Assembly (NCBI GenBank): GCA_045617105.1
Contig: JAZLHW010000026.1
Coordinates: 1 to 56,019 of the forward strand
DNA from: CALELM01 sp045617105
GTDB lineage: Bacteria > Bacillota > Negativicutes > Selenomonadales > Selenomonadaceae
Direction: 5' to 3'
Length of the DNA stretch: 56,019 nucleotides
Of this stretch, positions 16,874-22,737 are shown piece after piece (within the stretch, counting starts at the first letter, position 1; each line of letters starts with the position of its first letter). The notes below the pieces were generated by a model that searched no databases, was not told where the DNA came from, and saw only the letters and a list, made by a program, of their open reading frames with translations. The position numbers and the translations under genes are program-made.

Positions 16874-17554
16874 TCAAAAATAATCACAGTGAACACTGCC
16901 TCGATAAACCAAAAATATCAGCGAAAACACCAACAGGAAAAAGGCTGCCGTTCCTCCCATCAAGGAAGAACTGCTCCCTGCAAGCTGCAATATGCCCGTC
17001 ATTGCCATTCCAACGGATGCAAAAACACCACTGCGCCACCGCCGCCTCCTGCGTTCCTGCCAAAAGGAAGCAAACGTCACCAGCAGGAACAGCACGAACT
17101 GCATACCTGCCGCATACCAAGAAAGAGTACCCTTCCCCATACCGTACAACAAGAAATGAAAAAGCTCAAACACGAAAGCAATGAGCAGAACCTGCGGCAT
17201 AAACACATCCAGCCAAAGCCAGCTGTCCAGCCCCTGCATCCTCCCATAAATAAAAACGGCAGCGCACAAGCCAAGAAAACCGCCCAAAAAGGAATATCCT
17301 CCCTGCCACAAGCAGAAAAAAGACAGCGGCTGCATGTAAAATTCCTCCCAATGCGTCCCAACGTACACAAGCCGTGAAGAAACCGCAGAAAGCACTCCCC
17401 CCAATAAAAAAAGATCCACGAACGAATCGAAACCTTCCCCATGCAGGCGCGCAAGCCCGAAGCTTCCTGCCCCACCCAGCAAAAGCGCACCCAAAAGAAG
17501 CGATCCATAAGCGTAAACCTGCAGCCCGCCCACCGCAAAGGCAGCAACCTCCAC
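16874..17554 (-). CDS. Lgt-like integral membrane protein lacking the Lgt signature
   Basis: A polytopic membrane protein (226 aa, about seven hydrophobic segments). The N-terminal half follows prolipoprotein diacylglyceryl transferase: VYAYGSLLLGAL, then SRLVYV...W, then FCLWQGGYSFLGGFLG, like the W-x-GG-x-S-x-x-G segment of Lgt. Where Lgt has its GRxGNFxNxE signature this protein reads QVLLIAFVFELFHFLLYG, so residues essential for Lgt catalysis are missing. The start is GTG at 17554 with GGAGG 8 nt upstream; the frame is open to TTG at 17581. It is either a diverged family member with another role or a degraded paralogue. Confidence 0.6.
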   Translation of the reverse strand: MEVAAFAVGGLQVYAYGSLLLGALLLGGAGSFGLARLHGEGFDSFVDLFLLGGVLSAVSSRLVYVGTHWEEFYMQPLSFFCLWQGGYSFLGGFLGLCAAVFIYGRMQGLDSWLWLDVFMPQVLLIAFVFELFHFLLYGMGKGTLSWYAAGMQFVLFLLVTFASFWQERRRRRWRSGVFASVGMAMTGILQLAGSSSSLMGGTAAFFLLVFSLIFLVYRGSVHCDYF

Positions 17555-17585
17555 AAGCAAAACCTCCTCCCACGGTGTCAATTAC

Positions 17586-17630
17586 TCACCACCTACGGCT
17601 AATGCCTCAGAGGTGGGAGCTTGTGAACAA
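17586..17630 (+). other. Possible IS200/IS605-type end relic
   Basis: CCACCT at about 17589 and AGGTGG at about 17611 pair across GCCTCAG, followed by GAGCTTGTGAAC. This resembles the subterminal hairpins at ends of IS200/IS605 elements. No transposase frame is present. The resemblance is from memory of the family and is weak. Confidence 0.25.
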
Positions 17631-17707
17631 TGCACAGAAACCTTTCCTTATTGTACATGGAAATCCCCCAAAAAACTACCCTGCAGAGATGAAAATGCAA
17701 AAAAAGT

Positions 17708-17717
17708 GTGCTATAAT
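17708..17717 (+). promoter_or_regulatory. Extended -10 promoter of the DUF1858 gene
   Basis: TGCTATAAT (17709-17717) is an extended -10 element; the -35 region (ATGAAA, about 17689) is poor. It lies 30 bp before the start codon at 17747. Confidence 0.6.
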
Positions 17718-17746
17718 CGTCTATGAACAGAAAGGAGGAGTTTCCT

Positions 17747-17950
17747 ATGACGATCACAAAGGACATGAGCATCCTCGAAGTCGTGCAGAAATACCCTGCA
17801 ACTGCAGAAGTACTCATGAACGCAGGCATGGGCTGTCTCGGCTGCGCCGCTGCTCATTTTGAAAACATCGAACAAGGCGCTATGGCACACGGCATCGACA
17901 TCGATGCTTTGATGGAAGAACTTAACAAGGTCATTCCTGCCGAAGCTTAA
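17747..17950 (+). CDS. DUF1858 domain protein (CxxC redox-type)
   Basis: A 67-residue cytoplasmic protein with the DUF1858 motif ILEVVQKYPATAEVLMNAGMGCLGCAAA. The GCLGC segment gives a CxxC pair of the kind seen in the hybrid-cluster-protein-associated redox disulfide family. Members are common in anaerobes, but their role is unproven. The start at 17747 has GGAGGAG 6 nt upstream; the upstream in-frame ATG at 17723 would place this site inside the gene. It has its own promoter and a strong terminator, so it is monocistronic. Confidence 0.88.
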   Translation: MTITKDMSILEVVQKYPATAEVLMNAGMGCLGCAAAHFENIEQGAMAHGIDIDALMEELNKVIPAEA

Positions 17951-17972
17951 AAAAACAGCATTGCGAAAGCAT

Positions 17973-18014
17973 AAGACCACACCAAAGGACAAGTTCCTTC
18001 GTGTGGTCTTTTTT
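17973..18014 (+). terminator. Terminator of the DUF1858 gene
   Basis: AAGACCACAC (17973-17982) pairs with GTGTGGTCTT (18001-18010), followed by T residues. The loop adds a second short stem (AAGGA/TCCTT). Element copy 2 starts 12 bp further on. Confidence 0.9.
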
Positions 18015-18025
18015 CAAAACGTTGT

Positions 18026-18175
18026 TATAACGCCATTGTTCAAGAAAATGCTTATGGCATTTTCCCTCCAATTTGCGTTTCAACGAAGCGAAAGTTTGCT
18101 CACCGCTTGTTAAAATTTAGCTTCCCCCACTTACAGCAAGCTGTTGAAGAAGGGGACATCTTTAGCTTCATTATA
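18026..18175 (+). repeat. 150-bp palindromic dispersed element, copy 2
   Basis: A full copy from TATAACGCC to CTTCATTATA. It differs from the other copies in having the loop of the first stem-loop inverted: AAAATGC-TTATG-GCATTTT instead of AAAATGC-CATAA-GCATTTT. The right end carries CATTATA in place of CGTTATA. It sits between the DUF1858 terminator and the DUF2442 gene. Confidence 0.93.
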
Positions 18176-18214
18176 AAGGCGTTTCTTCCTGCAATATAGA
18201 AAGGTAGGTGCTTT

Positions 18215-18469
18215 ATGTTAATCAGAATTAAAAGTGTAACACCACTGGATAACTACCTGCTTTTGGTTGTATTTGATGATAATAGAGTTGTTGAATATGA
18301 TATGAAAGACGATATAAAAGAGTTGCCTAATTACAGTGATCTACAAACTATCAGAGGACTATGGCAGCAAGTGCAGCTTGATGAGAGCAGGACTTGTATT
18401 TATTGGAATGATTCTATTGATTTACCATGCGATACTATTTATGAGTATGGCATAGAGAAGTCAGTATAG
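18215..18469 (+). CDS. DUF2442 domain protein
   Basis: An 84-residue protein with the DUF2442 pattern: LLVVFDDNRVVEYDMKDDI, then GLWQQVQLDESRTCIYWNDSIDLPCDTIYEYG. DUF2442 genes are usually paired with DUF4160 genes in putative toxin-antitoxin-like units, but no DUF4160 gene is next to this one. AGGTAGGTG precedes the ATG. The gene is bracketed by element copies 2 and 3 in the same orientation and is more AT-rich than the dcw genes, suggesting an accessory islet. Function is unknown. Confidence 0.82.
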   Translation: MLIRIKSVTPLDNYLLLVVFDDNRVVEYDMKDDIKELPNYSDLQTIRGLWQQVQLDESRTCIYWNDSIDLPCDTIYEYGIEKSV

Positions 18470-18488
18470 GTAAAGCGGATATCAGAAA

Positions 18489-18531
18489 TTGGCACTCTCC
18501 TTGCCTAGAGGCGTGGGGAGTGCCAATTTTT
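18489..18531 (+). terminator. Terminator of the DUF2442 gene, abutting element copy 3
   Basis: TTGGCACTCTCC (18489-18500) pairs with GGGGAGTGCCAA (18515-18526) with one mismatch, followed by TTTTT. The T-run runs directly into TATAACG of copy 3. Confidence 0.88.
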
Positions 18532-18677
18532 ATAACGCCATTGTTCAAGAAAATGCCGTAAGCATTTTCCCTCCAATTTGCGTTTCAACGAAGCGAAAGT
18601 TTGCTCACCGCTTGTTTAAATTTGGTTTCCCCACTTACAGCAAGCGGTTGAAGAAGGGGACATCTTAGCTTCGTTAT
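18531..18677 (+). repeat. 150-bp palindromic dispersed element, copy 3
   Basis: A full copy starting TATAACGCC directly after a terminator T-run and ending CGTTAT. The first stem-loop has loop CGTAA. It lies in the same orientation as copy 2, 355 bp away. Confidence 0.93.
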
Positions 18678-18697
18678 TGCTTCTTTGTGCAAGGCAT

Positions 18698-18740
18698 AAA
18701 AAAAACTGCCACACGCTTTCGCGTGCGGCAGCAGTTTTTT
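18698..18740 (-). terminator. Terminator of the SLH porin gene
   Basis: CTGCCACACGC-TTTC-GCGTGCGGCAG forms an 11-bp stem with one wobble, followed on the minus strand by a run of eight T residues. T residues also follow on the plus strand, so it may work in both directions. It lies 26 bp past the porin stop. Confidence 0.9.
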
Positions 18741-18766
18741 CGATAGCACCGAGTGAGACTTGTTGA

Positions 18767-20026
18767 TTAGAACAAGAACTCAACACGACCCCAGAGATGA
18801 TCTGCATCGTAGTTGCCTTCGATTGCAGAACCCCTGTAGTACTTAGCGAGAACGCCGATGTTCTTGAACGGAGCCCAAGCAGCACCGAGTGCAACACCCT
18901 TCGTGCCAGCGAGAGCATCATCGCCGTTTGCCATGAGAGAACTCCACTGACCGAACTGACGGTATGCAATGTAAGCATTCCAGGAACCCTTGTTTGCAGG
19001 GTCATAGTTGCCGTACTGAACGCCAACCTGCCAAGAAGTACCATTTGCATCAACGCTCGTGTTATGAGCATAACCAGCATAGATGTCAGCCAAGCCAACA
19101 CGGTAGCCTGCATTGACAGACCAGATCTTTGCCGTATCATCATGACCAAATTCATTTGCAAACTGGAAGTCATCATCGGAAACGAAGTTGTAACCAGCAC
19201 CGCCGTAGAAGCCTTCGCCACCCTTGTCATACTGTACATTGATGCCATAGACACGACCATCGTTCAAACCAAATACAGACTTGCTAGCATTCAAGTTACC
19301 TACGTTAATCGTAGCCTTAACGTCCTTGCCAAATGTCAAAGCAGCACCCGTGAAGTCCGTATCAAAGACCATGCCGCGCTCGTTAGCAGGATTGAGTTCC
19401 TGACGACCGAGTTTTACCGTGAAGTTATCATAGTCGCCCTGTACCCAAGCACGCTTCATGGAAACGTTTGCGTTGGAACCGTTGCCATCGCCGTCCTTCT
19501 CGAAATTCCAGTCAGCATCGATACGAGCCTTTGCGAACCAGTGGTCGTTGATCTCAGCCTTTGGCTCAAGACGGAAAACGAAACCATTGCTGTGACCCTT
19601 GATATCCTCAAGACCAGACTCAGTGTAGTTAGTAGAACTGTACGTATACTCTACCTTGCCGCCCCAAACAATCTTATCGGAATACTTCTCGAGGTTGGAT
19701 ACGCGAACGCCGAGGTTGTTGAGCTCTTCGCTGAACTCAGCAGCGAGCTTGTCGAGCTGTGCCTTCTGTGCTGCATTGAGCTCTGCTTCCTTAGCCATAG
19801 CCTTAGCAACCATCTGAGCCATCTCGTAACGAGTGATGTTGCGCTCACCGCGGAACGTGTCATCACCATAACCATTGATAACGCCATCCTCAGCAAGCTG
19901 AGCAACAGCATCGTATGCCCAATGATCTGTAGGAACATCGGCAAACGGATTTGCAGCTGCAAACGTCGTGGAAGCTGCGCCGACAACCAAAGCTGTCGTA
20001 AGTGCGGAAACCAAAGACTTCTTCAT
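18767..20026 (-). CDS. SLH-domain outer-membrane porin (OmpM/Mep45-like)
   Basis: Major outer-membrane protein type of Negativicutes, 419 aa. It has a signal peptide (about 1-23), one SLH domain (about 25-80, FADVPTDHWAYDAVAQL to ITRYEMAQMVAKAM), a short coiled-coil stem (about 82-120) and a long beta-strand-rich barrel ending in the aromatic RVEFLF typical of BAM substrates. In Selenomonas the SLH domain of such proteins is known to bind cadaverine-modified peptidoglycan and so tether the outer membrane. AGGAGG precedes the ATG by 9 nt, and codon use looks strongly biased, as for an abundant protein. The 5' leader is about 110 nt and the gene is monocistronic. Confidence 0.95.
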   Translation of the reverse strand: MKKSLVSALTTALVVGAASTTFAAANPFADVPTDHWAYDAVAQLAEDGVINGYGDDTFRGERNITRYEMAQMVAKAMAKEAELNAAQKAQLDKLAAEFSEELNNLGVRVSNLEKYSDKIVWGGKVEYTYSSTNYTESGLEDIKGHSNGFVFRLEPKAEINDHWFAKARIDADWNFEKDGDGNGSNANVSMKRAWVQGDYDNFTVKLGRQELNPANERGMVFDTDFTGAALTFGKDVKATINVGNLNASKSVFGLNDGRVYGINVQYDKGGEGFYGGAGYNFVSDDDFQFANEFGHDDTAKIWSVNAGYRVGLADIYAGYAHNTSVDANGTSWQVGVQYGNYDPANKGSWNAYIAYRQFGQWSSLMANGDDALAGTKGVALGAAWAPFKNIGVLAKYYRGSAIEGNYDADHLWGRVEFLF

Positions 20027-20141
20027 AAAGAATTCCTCCTATAAAATAGATGTTATTTCTTCTGTTCCAAAGAAGATGTCCCGCCCGCCAAGTGTCCATG
20101 TTTCCTTCGCTCTTGGAAGCACCGTTCCTTGAAACAACTGT

Positions 20142-20170
20142 ATCGTATCATATCCATACAGCAAATGCAA
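20142..20170 (-). promoter_or_regulatory. Candidate promoter of the porin gene
   Basis: On the minus strand TTGCAT (20165-20170), a 17-bp spacer and TACGAT (20142-20147). It lies next to an AT-rich upstream stretch with two 20-bp-spaced direct repeats (20191-20226). Confidence 0.5.
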
Positions 20171-20190
20171 GCCTATTTTTTAATTCTAAT

Positions 20191-20226
20191 CTTTCTCTAA
20201 TAAAACTAAACTTTCTCTAATAAAAC
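20191..20226. repeat. Two direct repeats of 16 bp, 20 bp apart, upstream of the porin promoter
   Basis: CTTTCTCTAATAAAAC occurs at 20191-20206 and again at 20211-20226. Seen from the porin gene they lie just upstream of the -35 and are two helical turns apart, as expected of an UP-like or activator-binding site. The 385-bp gap between the porin and ATPase genes holds only this, the two promoters and a hairpin at 20311-20348. Confidence 0.6.
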
Positions 20227-20310
20227 CATGCGCAAAAGCAACGAAACAGCGATTCTGCGGCATCCAAGGATCATTAGGAAGCATAAGAAGCAGAAAGTTA
20301 CGGAAACATC

Positions 20311-20348
20311 GCTTTAAAAAACTTATGGATTTTGGAAATTTTTAAAGC
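20311..20348 (+). other. 10-bp AT-rich hairpin
   Basis: GCTTTAAAAA (20311-20320) pairs exactly with TTTTTAAAGC (20339-20348). It lies just upstream of the ATPase promoter; it could be a weak terminator or a regulator site. Confidence 0.45.
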
Positions 20349-20361
20349 ACACTTTAAAAAC

Positions 20362-20390
20362 TTGCTATTTAGTAAGTTTTTTTATATACT
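20362..20390 (+). promoter_or_regulatory. Promoter of the AAA/DUF4143 ATPase gene
   Basis: TTGCTA (20362-20367), a 17-bp spacer and TATACT (20385-20390), 21 bp before the ATG. Confidence 0.65.
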
Positions 20391-20411
20391 CCGTATAAGA
20401 GGTGGTATATC

Positions 20412-21611
20412 ATGATAAAACGCAAATGTTATTTAGATCAGCTTCTCCACTGGAAAGACCATGATCTTATTAAGGTAGTAACTGGTGTAAGACGCTGCGG
20501 CAAGTCAACGGTACTGAAACTTTTTCAGGAGGAATTGCAAAGGACAGGCGTACCAACGGAAAATATCATATCCCTCAATCTGGAAGAATATGCAGGCATA
20601 GATATCACCGGCTGGCGACAGCTTCTCCAATATTTCATGGACAGGCTCCAGCCTAAGAGAACAAACTATATTTTTATTGATGAAGTCCAGCAGGTTGATG
20701 ACTTTGAAAAAGCCGTAGATGCACTTTATGCCAATGATAACTGCGACATTTACATAACAGGCTCTAATTCTAAAATGTTGTCCGGAGAACTGGCTACGCT
20801 TCTTTCCGGCCGCTATGTAAAGATAAAAATGCAGCCTCTTTCCTTTGCTGAGTATGTGTCCATATATCCCGATCAAAGTCCGGAACGGCTTTATATGAAG
20901 TATCTAGAAAATGGCTCTTTTCCCTACGTTACCAACATTGAGGAGCAAATTTATATCAATCAGTATTTAAGCAGCATCTTGGATACGGTAATGCTGAAGG
21001 ATATTATGGCAAGGAAAAAATGTCCCGATCAAAACCTGTTAAGAAAAATGGCTAGATTTTTGTTTGATAACATTGGCAACCTCTGTTCTGCCAAAAAAAT
21101 TGCGGATACACTGACTTCCATGGGTACGAAAACCACAGTACCTACAGTAGAAAAATATCTTACTGCCTTGCAGGAAAGTTTTTTATTCTATCAAGCAGAA
21201 AGATATGATGTAAAAGGCAAAGATTATCTGAAAACAGGCGGTAAATACTATGCTGCCGACATGGGGCTAAGAAAAACTGTACTTGGCAATAAACCGGCAG
21301 ACATGGGACACATATTGGAAAACATAGTTTTCTTGGAACTCAAGCGACGTTGGGAAGATATTTATGTCGGCAAAGTTGGCGATAAAGAAATAGACTTTGT
21401 GGTCATGCAGAATGGCGAACCTTGCTATTATCAGGTTGCATATACTGTCATGGATAGTGACGGTTCTATTCTGAAAAGAGAACTAGCCCCCTTAAAGAGC
21501 ATGAAAGACTATTACCAACGCTATTTAATAACTATGGATATGGTTCCGCCAACATCTTATGATGGAATAAAACAAGTATATGCACTGGATTGGCTTTTAG
21601 ACCGTGCATGA
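20412..21611 (+). CDS. AAA-family ATPase with DUF4143 domain
   Basis: A 399-residue protein: an AAA_14 ATPase domain with Walker A GVRRCGKST (about residues 25-33), Walker B YIFIDEVQQV and the sensor ITGSNSKML, then a C-terminal DUF4143 domain containing LENIVFLELKRR and the nuclease-like GDKEIDFVVMQNGEPCYYQVAYT. The last segment resembles the PD-(D/E)xK fold often noted in DUF4143 proteins. Such genes are frequent, mobile and of unknown role. It has its own promoter, and its base composition is more AT-rich than the dcw genes, so it is probably accessory. Confidence 0.9.
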   Translation: MIKRKCYLDQLLHWKDHDLIKVVTGVRRCGKSTVLKLFQEELQRTGVPTENIISLNLEEYAGIDITGWRQLLQYFMDRLQPKRTNYIFIDEVQQVDDFEKAVDALYANDNCDIYITGSNSKMLSGELATLLSGRYVKIKMQPLSFAEYVSIYPDQSPERLYMKYLENGSFPYVTNIEEQIYINQYLSSILDTVMLKDIMARKKCPDQNLLRKMARFLFDNIGNLCSAKKIADTLTSMGTKTTVPTVEKYLTALQESFLFYQAERYDVKGKDYLKTGGKYYAADMGLRKTVLGNKPADMGHILENIVFLELKRRWEDIYVGKVGDKEIDFVVMQNGEPCYYQVAYTVMDSDGSILKRELAPLKSMKDYYQRYLITMDMVPPTSYDGIKQVYALDWLLDRA

Positions 21612-21673
21612 ACCTTTGAGTTTCCCTCGGATCGACCTTCCCCTTCCATTTCGATAGAATGAAACCGTTGCTC

Positions 21674-21699
21674 CCTCCAATCTGGCAAAAGATGGGAGG
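21674..21699 (+). other. Hairpin hiding the ribosome-binding site of the small membrane peptide
   Basis: CCTCC (21674-21678) pairs with GGAGG (21695-21699), and ATCT (21680-21683) with AGAT (21690-21693), leaving one mismatch and a 6-nt loop. The GGAGGTGA that would bind 16S rRNA is therefore inside a stem. Confidence 0.6.
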
Positions 21700-21803
21700 T
21701 GAGTGCCATAGACATTCTAATTTCTTTTCTCGTTTCTGTTGCGGCAAGCGTAGTCGGCTACTACGTTTGCAAATGGTTAGACAGAAACTTCCGCAGCAAC
21801 TAG
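21699..21803 (+). CDS. Small hydrophobic membrane peptide (type I toxin/holin-like candidate)
   Basis: A 34-codon frame reading about MSAIDILISFLVSVAASVV then GYYVCKWLDR. It has a single membrane helix followed by a charged tail. The YYxCKWLD ending recalls short peptides annotated in Firmicutes as hypothetical or holin-like. The only standard in-frame start is GTG at 21699, but it sits on the last base of GGAGG. An ATA at 21708 would have ideal spacing, so a lost ATG is possible. The ribosome-binding site is sequestered in a hairpin (21674-21699), and a very stable GC-rich stem follows (21835-21866). This layout is like type I toxin mRNAs; no antisense promoter was identified. Confidence 0.5.
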   Translation: MSAIDILISFLVSVAASVVGYYVCKWLDRNFRSN

Positions 21804-21834
21804 CCTAGGCTTGCTCTTGCCTTGAAAGAGAAGA

Positions 21835-21866
21835 CCCCCCGAAGATCGGCTATCTCTTCGGGGGGC
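21835..21866 (+). terminator. Very stable stem-loop after the small peptide gene
   Basis: CCCCCCGAAGA (21835-21845) pairs with TCTTCGGGGGG (21855-21865) in an uninterrupted stem of 11 bp. No T-run follows (CCACTTATTG), so it may be an mRNA-stabilising 3' structure or a weak terminator. Confidence 0.55.
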
Positions 21867-21956
21867 CACTTATTGTGCCTTAGACTTAATTTCTCTTCTC
21901 GGCTATGTTTAGTTTATCACGCCACTGCAACGATTGCAACCCTTCCATATTCTTCA

Positions 21957-21985
21957 TTGAAAATATTCCTCAGATGATATATTAT
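21957..21985 (+). promoter_or_regulatory. Promoter and candidate operator of the toxin-antitoxin pair
   Basis: TTGAAA (21957-21962), 17 bp, TATTAT (21980-21985). ATATTCCT (21963-21970) and AGGAATAT (21996-22003) form an inverted repeat flanking the -10, a likely site for antitoxin autorepression. Confidence 0.6.
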
Positions 21986-22008
21986 ATAGCTAGAAAGGAA
22001 TATCTGAT

Positions 22009-22350
22009 ATGACTATAGAATTTTACAAAGATGAGAGCGGCAGTGTGCCTGTAAAAGAATTTTTAGATGGCCTTGATATCAAAATGCGTCAGAAAATGTT
22101 GCGGTCTGTCAATGCTTTGCATGATATGGGGACATCCCTACGGTTTCCGCTGTCCGAGCCACTAGGGGACGGTCTGTTTGAGCTTCGCGCGCAGACAAAC
22201 GGGAATATCACAAGAGTTATTTATTTTTTCTTCAAGGGTGACAGGGCTGTGCTTACTCACGGATTTGTAAAGAAAACTCAGAAAACCCCTGCAAAGGAAA
22301 TAAAACGTGCCGAAAAAATCAGAAAAGATTATTTGCGGCGGAATAGTTGA
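22009..22350 (+). CDS. higB: Type II toxin of the RelE/HigB family (Gp49-like)
   Basis: A 113-residue basic protein of the phage-derived Gp49-like/HigB group: MTIEFYKDESGSVPVKEFL at the start, then LGDGLFELRAQTNGNITRVIYFF, then the C-terminal HGFVKKTQKTPAKEIKRAE. Family members are mRNA interferases that cut on the ribosome and are held by the cognate antitoxin. The toxin gene comes first, the usual order for HigBA, and the XRE antitoxin follows 10 bp later. Confidence 0.88.
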   Translation: MTIEFYKDESGSVPVKEFLDGLDIKMRQKMLRSVNALHDMGTSLRFPLSEPLGDGLFELRAQTNGNITRVIYFFFKGDRAVLTHGFVKKTQKTPAKEIKRAEKIRKDYLRRNS

Positions 22351-22360
22351 GGTGATAAAT

Positions 22361-22633
22361 ATGGATGATTTCGAGAAGTATCTGGCTGAGCAGCTCGAAA
22401 ACCCTGAATTTAAGCAGGAATGGGACAGTCATGAGCTAGAATATCAGATTACTGTAAAACTGATGCGGGAGAGAAATGCGGCAGGACTTACGCAGGTGGA
22501 TCTAGCAAAACGCTCCGGTATACGCCAATCAAATATCAGCAGGATTGAAAAGGGAGAAACGATTCCTACTCTGGCGACTTTGAACAAGCTGGCTCATGGT
22601 CTTGGCAAGCAGCTGCAAATAAGTTTTGTGTGA
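22361..22633 (+). CDS. higA: XRE-family antitoxin (HigA-like)
   Basis: A 90-residue protein with a helix-turn-helix of the Cro/C1 type in its second half (MRERNAAGLTQVDLAKRSG, IRQSNISRIEKGE). The start at 22361 (MDDFEKYLAEQ) has GAGGTGA upstream; the longer frame from 22307 lies inside the toxin gene and is rejected. Expected roles are neutralising the adjacent HigB-like toxin and repressing the shared promoter. Confidence 0.9.
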   Translation: MDDFEKYLAEQLENPEFKQEWDSHELEYQITVKLMRERNAAGLTQVDLAKRSGIRQSNISRIEKGETIPTLATLNKLAHGLGKQLQISFV

Positions 22634-22662
22634 AATGCCAGCCTTTGGCTGCATTATGAGTT

Positions 22663-22708
22663 TGGAACACTAAAAAAGAGTACCAACAGGTACTCTTTTT
22701 TAGTGTTC
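22663..22708. terminator. Bidirectional terminator with a perfect 21-bp stem
   Basis: GGAACACTAAAAAAGAGTACC, loop AACA, then its exact complement. The stem contains A and T runs on both arms, so it can end transcription from the toxin-antitoxin genes (+) and from the trehalose operon (-). Confidence 0.92.
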
Positions 22709-22737
22709 CGATAACTGCAGTCATACGTCTAAGCCTG

